Assembly: GCA_013036095.1 (NCBI GenBank)
Contig: JAAXCW010000002.1
Coordinates: 186,001 to 250,000, forward strand
Direction of reading: 5' to 3'
Length of the DNA stretch: 64,000 nucleotides
Origin: Vulcanimicrobiota bacterium
GTDB lineage: Bacteria; Vulcanimicrobiota; Vulcanimicrobiia; Vulcanimicrobiales; Vulcanimicrobiaceae
The notes beneath the pieces were generated by a model. The model had not been told where the DNA came from and ran no database searches. It was given only the letters and a program-made list of their open reading frames with translations. Shown here piece after piece: positions 54,294 through 61,924 of the stretch (positions are counted from its first letter, which is position 1; each line of letters starts with the position of its first letter). The position numbers and the translations under genes are program-made.

Positions 54294-54752
54294 ATGCTAG
54301 CGATATTTTTAGCCGTAGCGCTGCTGCAATCGACACCGGTGCCGGCACCATCCGCGTCGCCCGCGCCGGCTTTGGATTCGGCTTGGAAAAAAGTACCGTT
54401 AGAAAAAGACGAGTACGCCCATTACATAAGAACCGAAGCCGACGGTACGCAAAGCGAGATTATCGGGAATCGCCAAGTTTGCGATTGTCAGCCGCCGCAC
54501 CTGATGGCTATGCTCACGTCGGCGCTCGCGCCGGCCAAGGGAGCGGCCACCGCGGTGGACAGTGTTACGATCTGCGGTGCGGCTCAGCCGCGTTTTATCG
54601 CGACCGGACTCGCGAATCCGGCGACCGGAGCGCATAACATGGAGGTCATCGCGTTTCGCAAAGAGCCGGCGCTGTATACGCTGGAGTTCACGTTCAATGG
54701 GTCCAAACCGCCGGCCGACGCCGCCAGCGCGCTAGCGGCCCTCTGTCCCTGA
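54294..54752 (+). CDS. Exported hypothetical protein
   Basis: A 152-aa protein with a short signal peptide (MLAIFLAVALLQSTPVPAP) and Pro-rich start. The rest has three Cys (CDCQ, ICG) plus a C-terminal one (LCP) and repeats of beta-strand type. ATG 54294, 10 bases after the lipoprotein stop with GGAG nearby. It probably belongs to the same transcript as the pentapeptide genes. No family recognised. Confidence 0.55.
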   Translation: MLAIFLAVALLQSTPVPAPSASPAPALDSAWKKVPLEKDEYAHYIRTEADGTQSEIIGNRQVCDCQPPHLMAMLTSALAPAKGAATAVDSVTICGAAQPRFIATGLANPATGAHNMEVIAFRKEPALYTLEFTFNGSKPPADAASALAALCP

Positions 54753-54781
54753 CGCTTTGAACGCTTCCCACCGGCCCCAAA

Positions 54782-54872
54782 GTGTCATGGTGAGCGGGCG
54801 CCATTCGGCGCCCATGTCATCCTGAGTTTGTCGAAGGGCGAACCATGGCCGAGCGTAGGCGAGGCCCGCGGG
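54782..54872. repeat. Dispersed modular repeat, copy l
   Basis: GTGTCATGGTGAGC, hairpin GGGCGCC/GGCGCCC with loop ATTC, ATGTCATCCTGAG, TTGTCGAAGGGC, GGCCGAGCGTAGGCGAGGCC. Between convergent genes. Confidence 0.85.
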
Positions 54873-54880
54873 CAACCGAG

Positions 54881-55258
54881 CTAGCCGTTTTCTGAAGCCT
54901 TAAAAGCTTTCCAACCGCCGAACTGGGAGATATCCTTATAACCGCGTTCCACGATCAGCGAACGCGGATAGATCATTGCGCTGACTTTTGAACCGTCGTC
55001 GAGTTCGATCGGCGCCTCATAGAGATCGGGCGGTTCGCTTTCGAGTAAATGTTCGTGTTGCTCGGGCGTAAACTCGTAGAGCTCGCCCGCTATCGAAATG
55101 CCGCCGCTATCCACTTCGTAGATACCGGGATGCTGGTCGCGCACCGAATGTAAGCGGTACCGCGGCGCGGTATGCGCTTCTCCCAAGAATTTCGCCTCAC
55201 CCAGGTTTCCGTGATCCGGCTGACCGCGCAACGCGGATCCGCAGATGAAAAACCTCAC
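54881..55258 (-). CDS. Gamma-glutamylcyclotransferase-like protein (allophanate-hydrolase C-domain type)
   Basis: A 125-aa protein of the GGCT/AIG2 fold: FFICGSALRGQPDHGNLGEA, IYEVDSGGISIAGELYEFTP and ESEPPDLYEAPIELDDG. This subtype resembles the C-terminal domain of allophanate hydrolases and is found alone near ureide-degrading genes. Its activity is unproven; the Glu in SEPP may correspond to the catalytic acid. GTG 55258 overlaps the M20 stop, so it is the last gene of the purP-like/puuE/M20 operon. Confidence 0.8.
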   Translation of the reverse strand: MRFFICGSALRGQPDHGNLGEAKFLGEAHTAPRYRLHSVRDQHPGIYEVDSGGISIAGELYEFTPEQHEHLLESEPPDLYEAPIELDDGSKVSAMIYPRSLIVERGYKDISQFGGWKAFKASENG

Positions 55259-56463
55259 TTGTCGACCTCCTCGATCGCGCGGGCCAATGCCGCGACGCCT
55301 AGTTCCAAATCCGCATCTGCGGTTCGCTCTTGTCCCACATGACTATGTCCGCCGATGCTCGGAACGAACAGCATCGCCGCCGGCGCGATTTTAGCGATGC
55401 ACATTGCATCGTGCCCCGCGCCGCTGGGCACATCGGGCGCCTGCTGTCCCATCGCCTCACAGACGCGATGGAGCGCCGCGCGCAATTCCTCATTCATCGG
55501 CGTGGGCTTGTGCACGTCGAGCTTTTCGAGCATCACACGCACGCCGCGTTCCTTCGTGACCTTTTCAGCCGTTGCATGAAACGCCGCTTCAATCGCTTCC
55601 ATCTTCGAAACGTCGGGCGAGCGGTTGTCGATCGAAAAACTGACCCGCGCCGGGATAACATTCGTGCCGCCGGGTTCCACCACAAGCCGGCCCACCGTTA
55701 CGACCGCGCCGCCCGCTTCACGCGCAGCCTCTTCCATGGCCAGTACGATTTCCGACGCGGCGGAAAGCGCATCGGCGCGGCGATCCATCGGCACGGTGCC
55801 GGCGTGCCCGCTCATGCCCTCGACGACGGCGCGGTAGCGAATCTGACCCGTGATCGCGCTGACGACGCCGAGATGAACGCCCGCTGCTTCGAGCACGGGC
55901 CCTTGCTCGACATGTAACTCCAAGTACGCGGCCACGCGCTGTTCGCTGCGCTGCGGCAGATCCAACAAACCGCCGTCGGGTGATGCGAGTGCATCGGCAA
56001 GCGTAACGCCCGATTCATCGCGCAGTGCGTAGGCTTCATCAAGCGAAGTCAGCCGTGCGAAAACTGCGCTGCCCAAACAGCCGATCGAAAAACGGCTGCC
56101 TTCTTCTCCCACCCAGGCCACGGCCTCGACCGGATGGCGCGTCTCGACGCCTTCGCTATCGAGTTGTTCGAGCGCGCAAAGTGCAGCGACGACGCCGTAT
56201 GCGCCGTCATATGCGCCGCCTGTAGGAACAGTGTCGAGATGCGAACCGACCAAGATCGGCGCCGCCGCGGGATCGCTCCCATTGCGCCGCGCGAAAAGAT
56301 TGCCGATCGGATCCTGCGTCAGTTGGTAAGCGCTCTCGCTCGCCCACTTCACGAACAGCTCGCGAGCTTTGCGCTCCTGCGGCGTCGCGAGTCCGCGATT
56401 GATACCGTATTCATACTTCCCGAATTCGGCCAACTCGGCCAGTCGCTGAACGACGCTACTCAT
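55255..56463 (-). CDS. M20-family ureide hydrolase, probably allantoate amidohydrolase
   Basis: A 402-aa dinuclear metallohydrolase. Metal ligands are visible: His-Asp in GSHLDTVPTGGAYDG, Asp/Glu in VAWVGEEGSRF, His in LELHVEQGPVL, His in GAGHDAMCIAKI. The family includes N-carbamoyl amino-acid hydrolases, allantoate amidohydrolase (AllC) and ureidoglycolate amidohydrolases. Because the next gene upstream is puuE and the following one is ureide-linked, allantoate is the likeliest substrate (context-based). It sits 5 bases from the puuE stop. Confidence 0.88.
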   Translation of the reverse strand: MSSVVQRLAELAEFGKYEYGINRGLATPQERKARELFVKWASESAYQLTQDPIGNLFARRNGSDPAAAPILVGSHLDTVPTGGAYDGAYGVVAALCALEQLDSEGVETRHPVEAVAWVGEEGSRFSIGCLGSAVFARLTSLDEAYALRDESGVTLADALASPDGGLLDLPQRSEQRVAAYLELHVEQGPVLEAAGVHLGVVSAITGQIRYRAVVEGMSGHAGTVPMDRRADALSAASEIVLAMEEAAREAGGAVVTVGRLVVEPGGTNVIPARVSFSIDNRSPDVSKMEAIEAAFHATAEKVTKERGVRVMLEKLDVHKPTPMNEELRAALHRVCEAMGQQAPDVPSGAGHDAMCIAKIAPAAMLFVPSIGGHSHVGQERTADADLELGVAALARAIEEVDK

Positions 56464-56468
56464 AAAGC

Positions 56469-57380
56469 TTATTTGGGTGCATGGTTTTCAATCCAGTGGC
56501 GGGCAATGTCGACGCGCCGGCAAACCCACACGCGTTTGTGATCGAGCACGTAATCTAAGAACCGCGCGAGCGCCGCGGCACGGCCGGGACGTCCGGCCAG
56601 ACGCGTGTGCAAACCAACGCTCATCATCTTGGGCTGCGTCTTTCCTTCGCGATAAAGTACGTCAAATGTATCCTTCATATACTCGAAATAACCCGAGGGC
56701 GCCGTGAAACCCGGCGCCACGGAAAATTTCATGTCGTTCACGTCGAGCGTGTATGGAATAACCAGGTGGTTTTTCCCTTCGACCTTCATCCAATACGGCA
56801 AATCGTCGTTGTAAGCATCCGAGTCGTAGAGAAATCCGCCTTCTTCCACCACGAGCCTGCGCGTATTTTCGCTCGGCGCGTAGCGGCAGTACCACCCGTA
56901 CGGGCGCTCCCCGATGGTCCGCTCGAGCGATTCGACCGCGCGTTTCATCTCGGCGCGCTCTTGCTCTTCACTCATATCTTGAAAGCCGACCCAACGAAAT
57001 CCGTGCGAACACACCTCGTATCCGGCGTCGCGAATCGCGCGCGCCGCTTGGGGATTGCGTTCGAGTGCGAGCGCCGCGCCGAAGACCGTGATCGGAATGT
57101 CGCGTTCTTTGAAAATACGCATGAGCCGCCAAAATCCCGCGCGGCTGCCGTATTCGTAGACCGACTCGACGATCAGGTCGCGCTGGTTCGGCCCGAGCGA
57201 CGCGCCGGGGACTTCGGTAAGATACGTCTCCGAATGCTCGTCGCCGTCGGGAATCGAATACTCCGAACCCTCCTCGTAATTCATGACGATCTGCACGGCA
57301 ACGCGCGCGCCGCCCGGCCACTTCGGGTCGGGCGGATCCTGACCATAGCCGATCAGATCGCGCGGATAATTCGGATTCAC
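56469..57380 (-). CDS. puuE: Allantoinase, polysaccharide-deacetylase type (PuuE)
   Basis: A 303-aa NodB-fold allantoinase opening allantoin to allantoate. Family signs: PRDLIGYGQDPPDPKWPGGA, VNYEEGSEYSIP-like NYEEGSEYSIPDGD, SHGFRWVGFQDMS, and GWYCRYAPSENTRRLV. It is not a metal-amidohydrolase AllB. GTG 57380 overlaps the stop of the PurP-like gene (GTGA), indicating tight coupling with that gene. Confidence 0.94.
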   Translation of the reverse strand: MNPNYPRDLIGYGQDPPDPKWPGGARVAVQIVMNYEEGSEYSIPDGDEHSETYLTEVPGASLGPNQRDLIVESVYEYGSRAGFWRLMRIFKERDIPITVFGAALALERNPQAARAIRDAGYEVCSHGFRWVGFQDMSEEQERAEMKRAVESLERTIGERPYGWYCRYAPSENTRRLVVEEGGFLYDSDAYNDDLPYWMKVEGKNHLVIPYTLDVNDMKFSVAPGFTAPSGYFEYMKDTFDVLYREGKTQPKMMSVGLHTRLAGRPGRAAALARFLDYVLDHKRVWVCRRVDIARHWIENHAPK

Positions 57381-58504
57381 GTCACGACCTCTTCCAAACG
57401 ATGTGCGTCACGAGCAAAGACGATTTCCATGGCGATGCGTTCGCCGACCGAAACGTCGCGCCCCCAGCGGTAACTCGAGTACGGCGTGTAACGCGTACCG
57501 GGCGAACCCGGAATGCGCAGCGATACGTCGTAGCAGACGAATTCCTTCGGCGGCCCAGCGACGATCGCGCATTGCAGCGCAAACGGCCCGATGACTCCGG
57601 GCGGATTGAGTTCGCGCGCCGCCTGCAGAAATGCCGCGCCCATTTCGAATGCCTTCTCGAGCATGGACTCGGTAAGCGTGGCGGCGATGTGCCCGGCTTC
57701 TTCCAAGCGCATCGGTACGTCCGCAAGGGCGCCTAGCGCCGACGGCGGCACGTTGCGAAAGCCTTCCAGATTGGTTTGCCGGCGCGTATCGGTTCCGCAA
57801 AGTTCTAGCTCGTGCAATACCGGCGAATAAAAAAAGTTCAAGTTGACCGTTGGCCCGAGCGCGTACTCCTCGATCACCGCGTCCTGCAGTCCCTCTTCGC
57901 GCACGACGCCGTCGCGAATCAGGCGCTGCGACGTCTCACGATACTCTTTTGGTGACGAACACAGAAAGAACGCGCGCTCGAAAGAGATTTTCGCGTGCTG
58001 CGCCTTCACCATGACGAGCCGGTCGATTTGACCCGAATCTTTGAATTGCAGCGGATGCCGGATCCCCGCGCGCCTCAAAAGCGCGTACTGGTTGTTCGCT
58101 TCGCCGCGCTCTTCGGCGCGAAGCAGCTTGCGATTGCCGAACATCGGAACGCGCATGCCGCTCTCGATTTGGTCGTACGAATATTTTTCGCGCAGATAGA
58201 CTTCGAACGAACGGTTCGCAACGAACACCACGTTGCGCGCGCGCAACTCTTCCTGCACTTTCGATTCCAGGATATCGACGAATGCTTCGAGTTCCAGCGT
58301 CCCGTCAACGCATCCGCGCGGTGGATCGTCCTTGCGAGCGTAAAAGCCGGCGTATGTTTTTTCGCGGCCCTTCGCGGTGACGACCAAATTGCGCAGCCCC
58401 TGCGCCCTCGCGCCCGCGGCCACTTCCAACGCGGAGTGGCTTCCGATGGAGCACAAAGTCAGCGCAGAGCGGTCGTAGCCATCGAGGAGTGCGGCGGAAT
58501 TCAC
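57377..58504 (-). CDS. PurP-like ATP-grasp ligase (DUF1246/DUF1297) in the purine-catabolic operon
   Basis: A 375-aa protein homologous to archaeal PurP, which formylates AICAR with formate and ATP. Seen: CSIGSHSALEVAAGARAQGL, VPMFGNRKLLRAEERGE, IEEYALGPTVNLNFFYSP, PPGVIGPFALQC and YTPYSSYRWGRDVSVGERIA. The Gly-rich ATP-grasp loop of classical PurP (near PGARGGRGY) is replaced by VKAQHAKISFERAFF, as in a divergent subfamily, so specificity may differ. It is the first gene of the operon with puuE, M20 hydrolase and the GGCT-like gene. Bacteria use PurH for AICAR formylation; the location here points to a catabolic or salvage ligase (inference). Confidence 0.85.
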   Translation of the reverse strand: MNSAALLDGYDRSALTLCSIGSHSALEVAAGARAQGLRNLVVTAKGREKTYAGFYARKDDPPRGCVDGTLELEAFVDILESKVQEELRARNVVFVANRSFEVYLREKYSYDQIESGMRVPMFGNRKLLRAEERGEANNQYALLRRAGIRHPLQFKDSGQIDRLVMVKAQHAKISFERAFFLCSSPKEYRETSQRLIRDGVVREEGLQDAVIEEYALGPTVNLNFFYSPVLHELELCGTDTRRQTNLEGFRNVPPSALGALADVPMRLEEAGHIAATLTESMLEKAFEMGAAFLQAARELNPPGVIGPFALQCAIVAGPPKEFVCYDVSLRIPGSPGTRYTPYSSYRWGRDVSVGERIAMEIVFARDAHRLEEVVT

Positions 58505-58551
58505 GAGCGGCGAGGTTAGACGTGCCTTTAAGCCGTACCCGCCTTCTAGCC

Positions 58552-59904
58552 ATGGCCACGCTTCTTTTAAAGAACGCGCACACGATTGCGACCTTTGACC
58601 GCGAGCGTCACGAGCTGCACGGCGCGAGCCTGCTGTTGCGCGACAATGCCATCGAAGCGATCGATGCCGCCGGCTCGCCTCCGCGACCGGCCGACGCCAC
58701 GATCGACTGTTCGCGTATGGTATTGCTGCCGGGCCTCGTGAACACGCACCATCATTTCTATCAAACGCTCACGCGCAGCGTGCCGGGCACGCAAGACGTC
58801 AAACTTTTCGACTGGCTGCAGACGCTCTATCCGATGTGGGGGCGTTTCACACCCGAAGCGATCCGCGTTTCGACGCAGATCGCGATCGCCGAGCTTTTAC
58901 TCTCGGGCTGTACGACCTCGATGGACCACACCTACATTTGGCCCAACGGCGCCCGCGTCGACGACCAGATCGAAATCGCGCGTGAAATGGGCTTTCGCTT
59001 TCACGCGTCGCGCGGCTCCATGTCGCTCGGCCGCTCCAAGGGCGGCTTGCCGCCCGACGGCGTCGTCGAAGACGAAGCCTACATCTTAAAAGATACGCAG
59101 CGCGTTATCAAGACCTACCACGATCCGGAGCCGCTAGCGATGACGCGCATCGTGGTCGCTCCTTGCTCGCCGTTTTCGGTTTCACCGGATCTCATGCGTG
59201 AGAGCATCGCGCTGGCGCGCAGCGCCGGCGTACATGCGCACACGCATCTGGCCGAAACGCTGGATGAAGAAAAGTATTGCCTCGAGCATTTCGGCTGCCG
59301 TCCGGTGGAACTGGCGGAAAAACTAGGCTGGGTCGGAGACGACGTATGGCACGCGCACATGGTGCATGCCTCCGCCGATGAATGTGTTCGCTTGGGTGCG
59401 ACGCGCACCGGCGTCGCCTACTGCGCTACCTCCAATATGCGTTTGGGTTCGGGCATCGCGCCAATCGGTGCGCTGCGAACGGCCGGCGCTCGCATCGGGC
59501 TCGGCGTCGACGGCTCGGCTTCCAACGACTCGTCCAATCTAATCGACGAAGCGCGCCACGCGATGCTCTTGCAGCGCGTAGCGGCGGGAGTACCCGATGC
59601 GCTAACGGCGCGCGACGCGCTCGAACTTGCGACGCGCGGGGGCGCGGAAGTCTTGGGCCGCGATGATATCGGATCGCTTGAACCTGGCAAGGCGGCCGAT
59701 ATCGCCGGTTGGTCGATCGATTCGCTCGAACTTTCCGGCGCCGCGGTACACGATGCGGTCGCCTCGCTGGTTTTCTGCCGCCCGCAGCGCGCCGATCTCG
59801 TTATTGTTAACGGTAAGGAGCTCGTCCGCGACGGCAAACTGCTAGACTTCGATCTCCAAGCTACGGTGAACAAGGCGAACGAGATCGCCAGAGATTTGTG
59901 TTAA
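58552..59904 (+). CDS. 8-oxoguanine deaminase-like amidohydrolase
   Basis: A 450-aa metal-dependent deaminase of the guanine/8-oxoguanine/atrazine group. Seen: HHHFYQTLTR (metal HxH in NTHHHF), TSMDHTYIWPNG, AHTHLAETLDEEKY, HAHMVHASADE, GVDGSASNDSSNLIDEAR. The family is known to include 8-oxoguanine deaminase that yields urate. The purine-degrading neighbours support that role. ATG 58552 follows a short leader; the frame extends upstream through the divergent purP-like promoter. The stop overlaps that of the convergent hicB gene. Confidence 0.9.
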   Translation: MATLLLKNAHTIATFDRERHELHGASLLLRDNAIEAIDAAGSPPRPADATIDCSRMVLLPGLVNTHHHFYQTLTRSVPGTQDVKLFDWLQTLYPMWGRFTPEAIRVSTQIAIAELLLSGCTTSMDHTYIWPNGARVDDQIEIAREMGFRFHASRGSMSLGRSKGGLPPDGVVEDEAYILKDTQRVIKTYHDPEPLAMTRIVVAPCSPFSVSPDLMRESIALARSAGVHAHTHLAETLDEEKYCLEHFGCRPVELAEKLGWVGDDVWHAHMVHASADECVRLGATRTGVAYCATSNMRLGSGIAPIGALRTAGARIGLGVDGSASNDSSNLIDEARHAMLLQRVAAGVPDALTARDALELATRGGAEVLGRDDIGSLEPGKAADIAGWSIDSLELSGAAVHDAVASLVFCRPQRADLVIVNGKELVRDGKLLDFDLQATVNKANEIARDLC

Positions 59905-60119
59905 GCTACTGAGATAGCTTCTGTGTAAGACCCCGGCTCCGGGATAGGTTCGTTCATTTCGCGTAGTTCTTCAAGATATGTTTCGATCGCGTCGCGCACG
60001 TTGCGCGCCGCATCTTCGCGGGAAACACCCCAGCTTGCGCACCCCGGAAGGTCGGGAACGTATGCGCCCCAGCCGCCGTCATCCGATTGCTCAAATATGG
60101 CTACGTAGCTCTTGCTCAT
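59901..60119 (-). CDS. hicB: HicB family antitoxin
   Basis: A 72-aa HicB: YVAIFEQSDDGGWGAYVPDL then PGCASWGVSREDAARNVRDA and IETYLEELREMNEPIPEPG. It neutralises HicA by a partly degraded RNase-H-like fold and lacks a separate DNA-binding domain. The ATG overlaps the stop of the hicA remnant (ATGA). It converges with the deaminase gene, sharing TTAA at the ends. With hicA broken, it is probably an orphan. Confidence 0.88.
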   Translation of the reverse strand: MSKSYVAIFEQSDDGGWGAYVPDLPGCASWGVSREDAARNVRDAIETYLEELREMNEPIPEPGSYTEAISVA

Positions 60120-60272
60120 CGGAGTCCCGCCTTTCTCAAGATGCCTTTCGCAATTCCCGGCGATAGGTCTTCGTTCTTTCCGTGGAACGGCAGCACTATG
60201 ACACCTCTGACCGGGGCGCGAATAAACCCATCCGGCTTCTTGCAAGCGGGCCACTAGATCGCGCGTCTTCAC
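60116..60272 (-). pseudogene. hicA: hicA toxin remnant (internal deletion plus frameshift)
   Basis: From GTG 60272 one frame reads VKTRDLVARLQEAGW, the HicA N-terminus; another frame reads on as PDGFIRAPVRGVIVLPFHGK, then NEDLSPGIAKGILRKAGLR up to TGA at 60116, the HicA C-terminus. The span is 157 bases, not a multiple of three. The middle of HicA with the conserved GSH (catalytic His) is absent, and the two parts meet around GCCGGATGG, which encodes both AGW and PDG in different frames. A deletion at short matching sequence is likely; the toxin is dead. Confidence 0.8.
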
Positions 60273-60328
60273 GATGCATATCGTGCGCGCCAAGTGTTGT
60301 CCCCTTATTGCTAGAAAGTAGACGAACC

Positions 60329-60850
60329 GTGCAATTAGAGTTTCGCCGCCCCTCACCCGAGCTCGCGCCCGCGTTCAAAACCTTCTTAAACGCGTTCGGT
60401 CCCGGCGATCAAGATATGTGGTCAAAAGATAGCGTCTTCGGTTTGGCACGCACGAACCTGCCCGCATATATCGAGTTCTTGCAAGGCGCCGCTGAAGGCC
60501 GCGGCCTGCCCGCCGGCTGGGTCCCGTCCGACACGTACTGGGCGTTCGCCGGTGATGAAATGGCAGGCGAGGTGCACGTGCGGCACTTCGTGCGCGGAAC
60601 GCTTTGGCGCATCGGCGGACACGTGGGCTACGCCGTGCAACCGAGGTTCCGCGGTCAGGGCGTTGCGACCGCGATGTTACTTCACGCTTGCGAACGCTTG
60701 CGCGAACTCGGCGAAGTTGACGCGCTCATCACGTGCTGGGATGAAAACGCCGCGTCAGCCAGAGTCATCGAGAAATGCGGAGGCGCGAGACTCCCCGATA
60801 CGAGCGAAGACGGCCGCAAGGCGCGCCGCTACCTTATTCCGCTCGTCTAA
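60329..60850 (+). CDS. GNAT family N-acetyltransferase
   Basis: A 173-aa acetyltransferase. Acyl-CoA loop RFRGQGVATAMLLHACERL, strand VGYAVQPRFRG, C-terminal ASARVIEKCGGARLPD. GTG 60329 gives the natural N-terminus (QLEFRRPSPELAPAF); the open frame runs further upstream through the hicA region. Related to YokL-like or predicted acetyltransferases acting on amines. The substrate is unknown. Its end overlaps the next leftward gene by 4 bases. Confidence 0.88.
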   Translation: MQLEFRRPSPELAPAFKTFLNAFGPGDQDMWSKDSVFGLARTNLPAYIEFLQGAAEGRGLPAGWVPSDTYWAFAGDEMAGEVHVRHFVRGTLWRIGGHVGYAVQPRFRGQGVATAMLLHACERLRELGEVDALITCWDENAASARVIEKCGGARLPDTSEDGRKARRYLIPLV

Positions 60851-61887
60851 GGATTCAGCACGCAGAGGTTCCGGTTCAGAATCTTTAAATCTTCATCAAT
60901 AACGTATGCCGTATGCGGCCGCCCGTCGCGCATGCAAGTCCCCGATTCCGGAATCGGGCGCATGTTAGCGTTGAACCGTACCTTCGGATTAAACTCGATG
61001 TAGTAGCGCATCTTTTCGTTTGTTCTGATGATGTCGGGCATCTCCACGTCCACGATATAGCCGCCGAGATCGGCCGCCCTGGGCGAAAGGTGTAGTCGCG
61101 ACTTCATGTCGGCTAAAGCTACTACCACCGCTCGCACGGCCTGACCCGATCCCGAAAAAATCTGATATGTCGAAGAGGCATCGCGCCCCCGCTCGCCCCA
61201 CAGGCGTCCGCCGGTCCGGTTCTGGAGCCGTTCCCGAAGATCGGCCAGCGTAACAGTCCGTTCGATATGCGTGAGTTGCGCCGTATGCCGAAAATCAAAC
61301 TCGAAACTCGCGAACTTGTCGCCTTCCATGTCATTTTCGGTCAAGTAGAATCGCAGAAGGTACCGCGCGGCGCCAAGATTCTCAGCGTCGTACATTGTGC
61401 CGTCGACGCTGATAGGCTCTTCCGCGGCGGGATAATCCATGTTTTGAATGGTCGCGAACATTCCATCAAACGGAAGAGCGCCGGCTATCGATCGATTATA
61501 GCCCTCACCGCCAATCATCATCGGCGCTGCCACCGCGCCGACAAGATGGCGGTCGTGGCCTCGCAAAACCGTGAACGCGGTAAGATACGTGCAGCCCGGC
61601 GTGTTCCGATCTCGATATGGCACCCCGACGTCCAAAACATATGTCCCCGCGGGCAATTGTAAATTAAACGTCCACAAGCCGTCGGGGCTTCTGGTCGGAA
61701 CAGCTTTCTCGGCGGATGCAGTTAGGGTGCTCGACCAGACGAGTTGCAGGTTCGGCTGTTCGGCTCCATGCTGCGGGCAAACAAGCGCGCGGACGGTCAC
61801 ACTCTGCGTGGCGGCGGTTTGCGCAAATGCAGTTCCTTGCGAACCGATGATGGCCGCGAAGCACGCGAACGCTTGACAGATCTTCAT
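60847..61887 (-). CDS. Exported hypothetical protein
   Basis: About 346 aa with a signal peptide (ICQAFACFAAIIGSQGTAFA). Start ATG 61887; GTG 61914 would add nine residues before the signal. The middle is beta-rich (GLWTFNLQLPAGTYVLDVGV, FRHTAQLTHIERTVTLADLR). Four Cys in the mature part. It ends LKILNRNLCVLNP. Nothing in the sequence assigns a family. Lies between the GNAT gene and the second PDZ/GAF protein. Confidence 0.6.
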   Translation of the reverse strand: MKICQAFACFAAIIGSQGTAFAQTAATQSVTVRALVCPQHGAEQPNLQLVWSSTLTASAEKAVPTRSPDGLWTFNLQLPAGTYVLDVGVPYRDRNTPGCTYLTAFTVLRGHDRHLVGAVAAPMMIGGEGYNRSIAGALPFDGMFATIQNMDYPAAEEPISVDGTMYDAENLGAARYLLRFYLTENDMEGDKFASFEFDFRHTAQLTHIERTVTLADLRERLQNRTGGRLWGERGRDASSTYQIFSGSGQAVRAVVVALADMKSRLHLSPRAADLGGYIVDVEMPDIIRTNEKMRYYIEFNPKVRFNANMRPIPESGTCMRDGRPHTAYVIDEDLKILNRNLCVLNP

Positions 61888-61924
61888 CGCGAGCGAAGCG
61901 TTTAAGTCGATCACAATGTGACCG

